Origin: DATGKG01 sp963851325
GTDB taxonomy: Bacteria > Desulfobacterota > Binatia > Binatales > Binataceae
Assembly (NCBI GenBank): GCA_963851325.1
Contig: CAWKOR010000001.1
Span: 3,038,001-3,102,000, forward strand
DNA: 64,000 nt
Reading direction: 5' to 3'
This document shows positions 1-7,566 of this stretch, piece after piece (positions within the stretch are counted from its first letter, which is position 1; each line of letters begins with the position of its first letter). The notes beneath the pieces are model-generated. The model made no database searches and was not told where the DNA came from. It worked only from the letters and a program-made list of their open reading frames with translations. The position numbers and the translations under genes are program-made.

Positions 1-594
1 ATCTTCGAGGATGCCGCCCTCGTAACTGACGTGCACGAGGTTGCGATCCATCGAGTAAGGTTTTTCGGCGGTGACGGAAACCGGAATCTTCTTCTCGCTC
101 GCGTACGCGAGCATGTCGGCGCGGCCCTTGAATGGCCACGAAGCCAGACGCCATGGCGCGATAATTCTGAGCTCGGGCGCCAACCGCGCAAAGGTTAGCT
201 CGTAGCGCACCTGGTCGTTGCCCTTACCTGTCGCGCCATGCCCAACCGCATCGGCGCCCTCCGCGCGAGCGATCTCAACCTGCTTCTTCGCAATAACCGG
301 CCGCGCAATCGAGGTGCCCAGAAGGTAATAGCCTTCGTAGACTGCGTTGGCGCGCATCATCGGGAAAACGAAATCGCGTGCGAATTCCTCGCGCTGATCC
401 ACCAGATAGAGCTTGCTCGCGCCGGTCTTGAGCGCCTTCTCTTCGAGGCCTACAGTCTCTTCGGCCTGCCCAAGGTCGGCGCAGTAGCAGATTACCTCGC
501 AGCCGAACTCGTCCTTGATCCAGCGCAGGATGACCGACGTGTCGAGACCGCCGGAGTATGAGAGGACCAGTTTTTTTATCGATTGGGTTGCCAT
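1..594 (-). CDS. argG: argininosuccinate synthase, N-terminal part (cut by window edge)
   Basis: This gene makes argininosuccinate from citrulline, aspartate and ATP, the penultimate step of arginine synthesis. Reading leftward from the ATG at 594, the protein opens with MATQSIKKLVLSYSGGLDTS, the N-type ATP-pyrophosphatase P-loop SGGLDTS that is diagnostic of ArgG. It continues through the window edge, so about 198 of the usual ~400 residues are visible. The start codon sits one base after the argF stop (TGA, 596-598), so translation is probably coupled. It is the last visible gene of the xerC-hslV-hslU-argBDFG operon. No frameshift is seen in the visible part. Confidence 0.95.
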   Translation of the reverse strand, partial: MATQSIKKLVLSYSGGLDTSVILRWIKDEFGCEVICYCADLGQAEETVGLEEKALKTGASKLYLVDQREEFARDFVFPMMRANAVYEGYYLLGTSIARPVIAKKQVEIARAEGADAVGHGATGKGNDQVRYELTFARLAPELRIIAPWRLASWPFKGRADMLAYASEKKIPVSVTAEKPYSMDRNLVHVSYEGGILED

Positions 595-595
595 C

Positions 596-1543
596 TCAGC
601 TTCCTGGAGTTGGAGTTACGAGCTGCATGATCTCCGGTCGCAGCAGCCACACCATCACGGCCTTCTGCGCATGAAGCCGGTTCTCGGCCTGATCGAGCAC
701 CACCGACTGCGGACCGTCGATGACTTCGTCGGTGATTTCCTCGCCGCGATGGGCCGGCAGGCAGTGCATCACCAACGCGTCCCGCGAAGCGCGCTTGAGC
801 ATCACCTTGTTCACCTGAAATTCCTTGAAATCGCGTCGCCGCTTGGCCGCTTCCTTCTCCTGACCCATCGAGGTCCACGTGTCGGTATAAACCACGTCGG
901 CATCTTTGATGGCCTCGGTGGGATCATTGGTCATGATACCCAGCTCCTCGCGCCGCATCCGATCGAGGAAGCTCTTTTGCGGCTCGTATCCCGGCGGACA
1001 CGCGATGCGAAGTTCGAAACCACCAAGCGCGGCGGCCTCGATCCAGCTCTGCGCCATGTTGAATCCGTCGCCGAGGAACGCCACGCGGCGCTTGCGCAGG
1101 TCGCTACCGTAGCGTTCCTGCATCGTCAGCAAATCGGCCAACAACTGACAGGGATGCAGCAAGTCGCTGAGCCCGTTGATGACGGGCACGCTCGATTCAT
1201 GCGCCATTTCGACCGCGGTCTGATGTGCGAAGGTGCGAATCATTATGAGGTCGACCGTGCGCGAGATGTTGCGCGCAACATCCTTTACCGATTCACGTTC
1301 GCCGATTCCGATGTCGCCGGCGGCGAGATAGATGGCGTGTCCGCCCAGTTGCGCCATCCCGGTTTCGAACGTGATGCGGGTGCGCAATGACGGCTTCTGG
1401 AAGACCATCGCAAGGGTTTTGCCGCGCAGGTGTGGATGCTCGAGGCCGATTTTCAGCTCAGCCTTCAGCCGTGCGGCGAGGGCCAGCAACCCATGAAACT
1501 CAGCGCTGTTGAGTGAGGAGAGATCGAGGAAGTCACGTTTCAT
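596..1543 (-). CDS. argF: ornithine carbamoyltransferase
   Basis: It transfers the carbamoyl group of carbamoyl phosphate to ornithine, giving citrulline, in the cytoplasm. The 315-residue length is normal for the family. The carbamoyl-phosphate motif S-L-R-T-R is at residues 52-56, the HPCQ motif at 130-133, and the ornithine-loop motif HCLPAHRGEE near residue 260. That last motif favours an ornithine rather than an acetylornithine enzyme. The C-terminus has the usual NRLHAQKAVM helix. It lies 10 bp after argD and 1 bp before argG, in the middle of the arginine part of the operon. Confidence 0.96.
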   Translation of the reverse strand: MKRDFLDLSSLNSAEFHGLLALAARLKAELKIGLEHPHLRGKTLAMVFQKPSLRTRITFETGMAQLGGHAIYLAAGDIGIGERESVKDVARNISRTVDLIMIRTFAHQTAVEMAHESSVPVINGLSDLLHPCQLLADLLTMQERYGSDLRKRRVAFLGDGFNMAQSWIEAAALGGFELRIACPPGYEPQKSFLDRMRREELGIMTNDPTEAIKDADVVYTDTWTSMGQEKEAAKRRRDFKEFQVNKVMLKRASRDALVMHCLPAHRGEEITDEVIDGPQSVVLDQAENRLHAQKAVMVWLLRPEIMQLVTPTPGS

Positions 1544-1553
1544 GGCGGTTGCG

Positions 1554-2765
1554 CTACTTGCCGGCGACCTTCGGCATCGGTGCCTCTTTCAGCGCGCGCT
1601 CGATGATCGCGAGGCCCGCGTCCGCATCTGCGCGCGAGAGGTTGAGCGGCGGCAGCAATCGCAGCACGTTGCCGGCGGTACCGTTCACCAGCAATCGCTC
1701 CTTCAGGCATGCGTCGACTACCGGCTTCGGGTCGTGCTTTAGCACCACGCCAATGATCATGCCGAGCCCGCGAACCTCGGTAATCCGGTCGAGTTTTGCG
1801 GTGATCTCTTTCAGCCGCTGCATCAAGTAGCCGCCGACCTCGGCGGCATTCTGCGTGACACCTTCCTTGTCGAGCGCATCGTTCACCGCCAGTGCCGCGG
1901 CGCATGCCACCGGATTGCCGCCGAAAGTGGTGCCATGACTGCCGGGCGTCAAGGCACTGGCGATCTCCGGTTTGGCAATCATCGCGCCGATCGGCAAACC
2001 GCCGCCCAGCGCCTTGGCGAGGGTGACAATGTCCGGCTTGATGCCGCTGTGCTCATAGGCGAAAAACTTGCCAGTGCGGCCCATCCCGGTTTGCACTTCA
2101 TCGAGGATGAGCAGCAACTTCGCGCGATCGCAGAGCTCGCGCAGCCGTTTTAGATAATCCGGACGCGGAACGACCACACCGCCCTCGCCCTGGATCGGCT
2201 CGACCATGATCGCCACGGTCTGATCGGTGAGAGCCTTCTCCAGCCCACCGATGTCATCGAAATTGACCAGCTTGAACCCGGGGACCAGCGGCAGGAATCC
2301 CTGATGGTATTTTTCCTGACCAGTGGCGCTTAGCGTTGCCATCGTGCGGCCATGAAAGGAGCCCAGCGTCGCGAGGATTTCGAAACGCCCCTTACCATCC
2401 TTGTGACCCCACTTGCGCGCCAGCTTGATCGCGGCCTCATTGGCTTCCGCGCCCGAGTTGCCGAGGAACACCTTGCCGTCGCCGAAGCGTTTCGAGAGAC
2501 GCTCAACCAGCCGTGCCCCCGGCTCGGTATGAAACACGTTGGAGACGTGAGTGAGCTTCTCGGCCTGCTCCTGGATGGCGCGGACCACACCCCGATGCTT
2601 GTGGCCGAGGCTGGTCACCGCAAGCCCGCAGAAAAAATCCAGGTAGCGGGTGCCGTCGGCATCGTAGAGGTAGGAACCCTCGCCGCGCGCGAACGCAAGC
2701 GGAAGGCATCCGTAGATATCGACCATGTGGGCGTGGGTGGTTTCGATTATTTCGGCGCTGTTCAT
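1554..2765 (-). CDS. argD: acetylornithine aminotransferase (class III PLP enzyme)
   Basis: It converts N-acetylglutamate semialdehyde to N-acetylornithine using glutamate as amino donor. The protein has 403 residues, as usual. The PLP-phosphate motif NSGAEAN is at residues 103-109, the aspartate contacting the PLP nitrogen is in LILDEVQTGMGRTG (about 219-232), and the Schiff-base lysine is K251 in TLAKALGGG. The start is ATG at 2765. It follows argB after 57 bp and precedes argF by 10 bp. Its class III relative hemL occurs at 22576-23874, but this copy has the ArgD-type motif and operon context. Confidence 0.95.
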   Translation of the reverse strand: MNSAEIIETTHAHMVDIYGCLPLAFARGEGSYLYDADGTRYLDFFCGLAVTSLGHKHRGVVRAIQEQAEKLTHVSNVFHTEPGARLVERLSKRFGDGKVFLGNSGAEANEAAIKLARKWGHKDGKGRFEILATLGSFHGRTMATLSATGQEKYHQGFLPLVPGFKLVNFDDIGGLEKALTDQTVAIMVEPIQGEGGVVVPRPDYLKRLRELCDRAKLLLILDEVQTGMGRTGKFFAYEHSGIKPDIVTLAKALGGGLPIGAMIAKPEIASALTPGSHGTTFGGNPVACAAALAVNDALDKEGVTQNAAEVGGYLMQRLKEITAKLDRITEVRGLGMIIGVVLKHDPKPVVDACLKERLLVNGTAGNVLRLLPPLNLSRADADAGLAIIERALKEAPMPKVAGK

Positions 2766-2822
2766 TCTCTTGTACTTCGGCTCTAATCCTTTGGAATTTG
2801 GCGCGAATTTATCGGCACTGAT

Positions 2823-3749
2823 TCATCGACGGACGTTGCGTCGGCGGCCGTTCAGTTCCGTTACCTTGGCGCTCGCCGGCGTCACCTCGGTCCCGACACC
2901 GGAGTCTGTGAAAGTCTCCAGCAGCACCGCATGCCGTACGCGTCCATCAAGGATGTGCGTTTTTGCAACACCGTCGCGCAATGCGTCGATGCAGCATTCG
3001 ACCTTGGGAATCATGCCTTCATGAATCACCCCGCGCCCGATGAGCTTCTTTGCCTGCACAGGATCCAGCGTCGGGATGAGCTGACCGTCCTTGTCCTTCA
3101 CACCCTCGACGTCGCTAAGCAGGATAAGCTTCTCGGCTTTCAGCGCACCCGCGATCTTTCCCGCCGCCACGTCCGCATTGATGTTGTAAGTCTGCCCCTC
3201 GCGATCGAAGCCCGTAGGTGCAATTACCGGGATGAACCCGGCGCCATCGAGGGTGCGCAGGATGTCTACATTCACTTCGACCACGTCACCGACGAGGCCG
3301 ACATCCACCTTGCTCTTGCGGCCCGCCTCATCGCTGACGACCATCTGCATCTTGCGCGCGACGATCATGTCGGCGTCTTTGCCGGAGAGGCCGACCGCGC
3401 GGCCGCCCTGGCGCGAAATCGTCTGCACGATGTCTTTGTTGATGCGTTGCAGAACCATTTCGGCGGCTTCCATGGTGGGTGCATCGGTCACTCGCATGCC
3501 GCGCACGAAGGTGGACTTGAGCCCCAGTTTATCGATGAGCTGCGTGATCTGCGGACCGCCGCCATGCACCACCACCGGGTTGATGCCGACCAGGTCGAGC
3601 AACACGATATCCTGCGCGAAGGCCTCGGCGAGTTCCGGCGAGCCCATCGCGTGGCCGCCGTATTTGATGACGAAGGTCTTGCCGCGAAAGCGCCGAATAT
3701 AGGGAAGCGCCTCAGCTAAAATCTGCGCCCTATCGACTAGGTCCTGCAC
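2823..3749 (-). CDS. argB: acetylglutamate kinase
   Basis: It phosphorylates N-acetylglutamate, the second and often arginine-inhibited step of arginine synthesis. The 308-residue protein has the amino-acid kinase fold, with the N-terminal phosphate loop FVIKYGGHAMG (about residues 27-37) and the VVHGGGPQI glycine-rich loop near residue 60. The start is GTG at 3749, preceded by GGAG six bases upstream. It links the protease genes hslVU upstream with argD downstream, a gene order known in Geobacter-like deltaproteobacteria. No neighbouring argJ or argA is seen, but an ArgA-like protein is encoded at 48855-50021. Confidence 0.95.
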   Translation of the reverse strand: MQDLVDRAQILAEALPYIRRFRGKTFVIKYGGHAMGSPELAEAFAQDIVLLDLVGINPVVVHGGGPQITQLIDKLGLKSTFVRGMRVTDAPTMEAAEMVLQRINKDIVQTISRQGGRAVGLSGKDADMIVARKMQMVVSDEAGRKSKVDVGLVGDVVEVNVDILRTLDGAGFIPVIAPTGFDREGQTYNINADVAAGKIAGALKAEKLILLSDVEGVKDKDGQLIPTLDPVQAKKLIGRGVIHEGMIPKVECCIDALRDGVAKTHILDGRVRHAVLLETFTDSGVGTEVTPASAKVTELNGRRRNVRR

Positions 3750-3821
3750 TCTTTCTCCAAATGCGTAGCAGCGTCGCTTGTTCGACCTGCGACGCTTACA
3801 ACTTCCTATATCCCACGTTTG

Positions 3822-5207
3822 TTACAGGATGTAGCGCGACAGGTCCTCATTCTTGAGGATTGGATCCAGACGGCGGTGCACGTACTCGCCGTCGATCCTG
3901 ATGTCGCGTTCGGTCAGTTCCGGCGCGCTGAAGGAAATCTCTTCCAGCAGGCGCTCGAGCACCGTATGCAACCGTCGCGCGCCAATATTTTCGGAGCGCG
4001 CGTTCACCTGCGCCGCGATTTCCGCCAAGGCAGCAACCGCGTCATCGGTAAAATTCAGATTTATGTGCTCAGTGTCCATCAACGCCACATATTGCTTGGT
4101 CAGCGCGTTTTCGGGTTCCGTTAGAATCCGGATAAAGTCCTCGCGAGTCAAGGCATTCAGCTCGACCCGAATCGGAAAACGGCCCTGGAATTCGGGAATC
4201 AGATCGGACGGTTTGCTGGTGTGAAACGCCCCCGACGCGACAAACAGGATGTGGTCGGTGCGAACCACCCCGTATTTGGTGTTGACGCTGGAGCCCTCGA
4301 CAATCGGCAGCATGTCGCGCTGCACGCCCTCGCGCGATACATCGGGTCCGCCGGCGCCCTGGCGGCCGGCAATCTTGTCGATCTCATCGATAAAGATGAT
4401 GCCGGACTGTTCCGTGCGCACGACTGCCTCGCGCGCGACGTTTTCCATGTCGACCAGCTTGGCGGCCTCTTCCTGCGAAAGGAGCTCGAGGGCCTCGGGA
4501 ATCTTGACCTTTCGGGTACGCGTCTTCTTCGGCATGATCTGGCTCATGAGGTCCTTGATGTTGAACCCCATCTCTTCCATGCCTTGCGGAGTGAATACCT
4601 CGACCATCGGAGTTGATTGCGCGCTGACCTCGATCTCGACCTCGCGGTCGTTCAGATGACCATTGCGAAGCAGCTTGCGCAGTTTCTCGCGGGTATCGGC
4701 GCGCGATGAATCTTCGACTTCGATGTTGCCTCCCTCGGGCGTGATTCCTACCGGACGGCGCACTTTGGCCGGGGTGGGAAAGAGGATATCAAGGAGTTTC
4801 TCTTCGGCATTTTCGCGCGCGCGCGCCTCCACGCCGCGCTGCGCCTCCTCGCGCACCATCTTCACGGCCAGCTCGGTCAGATCGCGGATCATCGATTCGA
4901 CGTCGCGACCGACGTATCCGACCTCGGTGTAACGCGAGGCCTCCACCTTGATAAATGGCGCCTGCGCGAGGCGAGCGAGGCGTCGCGCGATTTCGGTTTT
5001 GCCGACCCCGGTGGGCCCGATCATCAGGATGTTCTTCGGCGCGATTTCATCGCGCAGTTCAGGCGCGACCTTCTGCCGACGCCATCGATTGCGCAGCGCG
5101 ATCGCAACCGCGCGCTTCGCATCATGCTGCCCGACAATGTAGCGGTCGAGCTCGGATACGATTTCGCGCGGCGTCATCACCGCGGGTGGGGCTAATAATT
5201 CCGCCAT
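3822..5207 (-). CDS. hslU: ATP-dependent protease ATPase subunit HslU
   Basis: HslU is the AAA+ unfoldase ring that feeds substrates into the HslV peptidase. The 461 residues carry Walker A GPTGVGKT at 64-71, the Walker B/sensor stretch IIFIDEIDK near residue 270, and an intermediate I-domain between them (about 110-240). The C-terminal end DLSRYIL is the typical tail that docks into HslV. The start is ATG at 5207, 51 bp after hslV, so the two subunits are co-transcribed in the usual V-U order. Confidence 0.97.
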   Translation of the reverse strand: MAELLAPPAVMTPREIVSELDRYIVGQHDAKRAVAIALRNRWRRQKVAPELRDEIAPKNILMIGPTGVGKTEIARRLARLAQAPFIKVEASRYTEVGYVGRDVESMIRDLTELAVKMVREEAQRGVEARARENAEEKLLDILFPTPAKVRRPVGITPEGGNIEVEDSSRADTREKLRKLLRNGHLNDREVEIEVSAQSTPMVEVFTPQGMEEMGFNIKDLMSQIMPKKTRTRKVKIPEALELLSQEEAAKLVDMENVAREAVVRTEQSGIIFIDEIDKIAGRQGAGGPDVSREGVQRDMLPIVEGSSVNTKYGVVRTDHILFVASGAFHTSKPSDLIPEFQGRFPIRVELNALTREDFIRILTEPENALTKQYVALMDTEHINLNFTDDAVAALAEIAAQVNARSENIGARRLHTVLERLLEEISFSAPELTERDIRIDGEYVHRRLDPILKNEDLSRYIL

Positions 5208-5258
5208 CGCTATATCTTAAGCATGAACCGCCGCGGTGCGGGAATCACAGCTCTCCAA

Positions 5259-5795
5259 TCACAACTCTTCGATCACGAACTGGTCGTTGGTATATACGCA
5301 GATTTCCGAGGCCACTTTCATCGCGCCCTCCGCGATTTCGCGCGCACTCATCTGCGGCGCATGACGAATCAGCGCCCGCGCAGCCGACAGCGCGTAGTTG
5401 CCGCCCGAGCCGATCGCAAGGACACCGTCATCGGGCTCGATCAACTCACCAGTCCCGGAGATCATCAGCGAAGTCTCGCGATCGGCCACTACTAACAGGG
5501 CCTCGAGGCGGCGCAGGATGCGATCGGTTCGCCAGTCTTTCGCCAGTTCAACGGCGGCCCGACGCAGCACGCCATTGTACTCCTGCAGCTTGCCCTCGAA
5601 CTTGTCGAACAACGCGACGCTATCGGCCACCGCGCCGGCGAAACCCGCGAGTACCTGGTTGTTATGCAGCCGACGCACCTTCTTGGCGGTCATCTTCATG
5701 ATGGTGGCGTTGCCCATCGTGACCTGGCCGTCGCCGGCGACCACCACGTGGCCCGCATGACGAACGGAAATTATTGTTGTGCCGTGAAACTCCAT
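5259..5795 (-). CDS. hslV: ATP-dependent protease peptidase subunit HslV
   Basis: HslV is the proteasome-like N-terminal threonine hydrolase partner of HslU. The 178 residues begin MEFHGTTIISVRH. Removal of a five-residue propeptide would expose the catalytic Thr6 of the TTI motif. The AGDGQVTMGN and KVRRL segments that follow are family hallmarks, as is the internal GSGGNYAL motif. The start at 5795 is 4 bp from the xerC stop, suggesting coupled translation. Confidence 0.97.
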   Translation of the reverse strand: MEFHGTTIISVRHAGHVVVAGDGQVTMGNATIMKMTAKKVRRLHNNQVLAGFAGAVADSVALFDKFEGKLQEYNGVLRRAAVELAKDWRTDRILRRLEALLVVADRETSLMISGTGELIEPDDGVLAIGSGGNYALSAARALIRHAPQMSAREIAEGAMKVASEICVYTNDQFVIEEL

Positions 5796-5799
5796 AAAA

Positions 5800-6705
5800 C
5801 TAGGCGCGCGGATGCGCCCGGCGGTAGACCTCCTTGAGATGATTCACACTCACATGAGTATAGCGCTGGGTGGTCGCGAGGCTCGCATGCCCGAGCATTT
5901 CCTGGATCGAGCGTAAGTCGGCGCCCGCGTTCAGCATATGGGTTGCGAACGAATGCCGCAGGCCATGCGGTGTGACGCTCGAGACCAGGCCCGCATCGAG
6001 GATCCGCTGCGCAACGACTTTCTCGACACTGCGCGTAGTCAGCCGTGTGCCGCGCAGATTGGTGATGACGGGAGCATTCGGATCGGCGGGAATCGGCATC
6101 ACCACGCGCCATGCCTTCAGCGCATCGAGCGCGGGCTCGCCAATCGGAACGACCCGATCCTTGGCGCCCTTACCTGCCCGCACAGTCAGCATCCCAAGTT
6201 CGTCATCGATGTCACGCCAATCGAGGCCGACCAACTCGCTCACCCGCAAGCCCGAGGAATACAGCACCTCGAGGATCGCGCGGTCACGCACCATCGCGGG
6301 AGTTTCGGCCGCCTCCGGCTCATGCTCGATGAGGCGCCGCGCCTCGCTCTCCTGCAGGATCGACGGCAAATGGTGCTGCGACTTGGGAGACCGCAAGGCG
6401 CGCACCGGACTCGTCGCGCCGAGGCTCGATTCGCGATACCGAAAGAACGCCTTGATGGCCGACAGGCGCCGCTGCACGGTTGCGCGCGCGGCGGCGTTGC
6501 GCATCAGCTCGGCGAGGTACTGGCGAACGTGATCGGCTGTGATGCGATCGACGGCGACCTCGCCCTTCGCATCGACGAGGCTGCCCCGTTCCAGCAGAAA
6601 GGCGCGCAACGACATCAGGTCGCGGCGATAGTTGCTGACCGTATGCCTCGACGCGCGGGCGGCTTTCGCCAGCGACGTCGCGAACGCTTCGATATCGTGG
6701 AGCAC
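5800..6705 (-). CDS. xerC: tyrosine recombinase XerC
   Basis: This is a site-specific tyrosine recombinase, expected to act with a XerD partner at dif to resolve chromosome dimers. In its 301 residues the N-terminal SAM-like core-binding domain covers about 1-90. The catalytic set is visible as R154 (GLRVSEL), a lysine around 179-182, H247 and R250 (HGLRHSF), H273 (LGHASL) and nucleophile Y282 (TQRYTHV). The start appears to be GTG at 6705 without a good Shine-Dalgarno sequence. The xerC-hslV-hslU order is widely conserved and argues for a housekeeping Xer rather than a phage integrase. It is the first gene of the seven-gene operon. Confidence 0.95.
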   Translation of the reverse strand: MLHDIEAFATSLAKAARASRHTVSNYRRDLMSLRAFLLERGSLVDAKGEVAVDRITADHVRQYLAELMRNAAARATVQRRLSAIKAFFRYRESSLGATSPVRALRSPKSQHHLPSILQESEARRLIEHEPEAAETPAMVRDRAILEVLYSSGLRVSELVGLDWRDIDDELGMLTVRAGKGAKDRVVPIGEPALDALKAWRVVMPIPADPNAPVITNLRGTRLTTRSVEKVVAQRILDAGLVSSVTPHGLRHSFATHMLNAGADLRSIQEMLGHASLATTQRYTHVSVNHLKEVYRRAHPRA

Positions 6706-6792
6706 TCGCGAGCTATGCTACCAACCGCCTCGACGCTACTAAAGCGGCTCGCTCGCACAGATAGCGCGCCGTCGCTATCCTGAATATTGCGT
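6706..6792. promoter_or_regulatory. divergent promoter region between xerC operon and zinc-ribbon gene
   Basis: This 87-bp gap lies between the divergent starts of xerC (minus) and the zinc-ribbon gene (plus). It must contain, or lie close to, the promoter of the xerC-hsl-arg operon. I could not assign convincing -35/-10 boxes or an ArgR operator by eye, so this rests on gene layout only. Confidence 0.4.
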
Positions 6793-7080
6793 ATGAAGTG
6801 CTGGCATTGCGGCAGGGCGACGGACGTCGTCGAGCGAATCGGGTTTCGCGACGATTGCGAGGGATGCGGCCGCGCGCTCCACGTATGCCGCAACTGCAGC
6901 TTTTACGACCCGGCATACAACAACGCTTGCCGCGAGCCGCAGGCCGACCGCGTGGTCGACAAGGAGCGTTTCAATTTCTGCGAATATTTCGCACCGGGCA
7001 CCGGGAAAGGTGCCGGTGCGGGGGCCCCATCGAAATCGGCCGCGCAGGCCAAGCTGGAGGCACTATTCAAAAAGCAATAG
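6793..7080 (+). CDS. small zinc-ribbon-like protein, function unknown
   Basis: This protein of 95 residues starts at ATG 6793; a TTG two codons upstream is possible but less likely. It opens with a CWHC knuckle (C3, C6) and a second C-x-x-C pair in DDCEGCGRA. A conserved-looking block CRNCSFYDPAYNN and the closing NFCEYF follow. Paired cysteines imply zinc binding. Similar short cysteine proteins with a RNC-FYD-CREP-FCxYF pattern are known as uncharacterised proteins in deltaproteobacteria. The C-terminal third is low-complexity Gly/Ala. It is followed, with overlap, by a lipoprotein gene, so the two are probably co-translated. No function can be assigned. Confidence 0.8.
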   Translation: MKCWHCGRATDVVERIGFRDDCEGCGRALHVCRNCSFYDPAYNNACREPQADRVVDKERFNFCEYFAPGTGKGAGAGAPSKSAAQAKLEALFKKQ

Positions 7081-7463
7081 CAGCTCTCGTCGTCCTCATC
7101 AGTTTTATGGTGGGCGGATGCACCCAGGGCAACAGTGCGCGCGGTGTCGTCGATCGCTTCATCGAGGCCCGCTATATCCTCATCGATCAGCAGCAGATGC
7201 AGGAACTGACCACCGGCCTCGCGCTGGACAAAGTGCACGAGGAGATCAAGCTGACCCAGGGTCAGACCATCGATCAATCGACGCGCAAACCGGTAGTGCA
7301 CTACAAGCTGGAGAAAACCCGCGGCGATGGCGACAAGCAGACGTTTCTGTTTAAGGCGCGCATCGATGTGCCCGAAGGTGGCACCTTCAAAAAGTACTGG
7401 ATGATTACGGCAAAGAAGGACGGCGGGGTTTGGAAGGTATCGAACTATTCGGAGTACGACTGA
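7065..7463 (+). CDS. small lipoprotein, probable ATT start
   Basis: The reading frame encodes a predicted outer- or inner-membrane lipoprotein of about 132 residues. The first ATG in frame is 7107, but it falls inside the signal peptide. Starting at ATT 7065 gives (M)QKAIAALVVLISFMVGGC, a textbook lipoprotein signal with one lysine, a hydrophobic core and lipobox VGGC. GGAGG lies at 7056-7060, four bases before that ATT. The mature part has an alternating charged/hydrophobic pattern like a small NTF2- or cystatin-like fold, ending KYWMITAKKDGGVWKVSNYSE; the fold is only a guess. The start overlaps the end of the zinc-ribbon gene. Confidence 0.7.
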   Translation: MQKAIAALVVLISFMVGGCTQGNSARGVVDRFIEARYILIDQQQMQELTTGLALDKVHEEIKLTQGQTIDQSTRKPVVHYKLEKTRGDGDKQTFLFKARIDVPEGGTFKKYWMITAKKDGGVWKVSNYSEYD

Positions 7464-7465
7464 CA

Positions 7466-7519
7466 CCTCACCCGGCGCTGCGCGCCACCCTCTCCCTTCA
7501 GGACAGGGTAAGAAGGAGA
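7466..7519. repeat. dispersed-repeat-like element with two hairpins
   Basis: The sequence starting CCTCACCCGGCGCTGCGCGC resembles an intergenic repeat seen in many high-GC proteobacterial genomes (from memory, not searched). It can form GGCGC-TGC-GCGCC (7474-7486) and an 8/9 paired stem ACCCTCTCC/GGACAGGGT. It may also act as a weak transcription stop after the lipoprotein gene. No second copy was noticed in this window. Confidence 0.5.
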
Positions 7520-7535
7520 ATCGCTTCGCGTAGGT

Positions 7536-7566
7536 CCTTCGCAACGAAGCGTTGCTCAGGATGACA
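7536..7566. repeat. dispersed-repeat-like hairpin that supplies the glmU start codon
   Basis: A perfect stem-loop GCAACG-AAG-CGTTGC at 7541-7555 is flanked by TCCTTC and CAGGATGACAG. The pattern TCCTTCG...CTCAGGATGACA is a common intergenic repeat in environmental genomes (recalled, not searched). Its terminal ATG is the apparent glmU start, and the hairpin occupies the place of a Shine-Dalgarno sequence. Confidence 0.5.

Noticed and set aside
515..1390. 291-codon plus-strand frame opposite argF
   Set aside because: It is the shadow of argF on the other strand; the argF motifs are unmistakable and no family resemblance is seen in the shadow.
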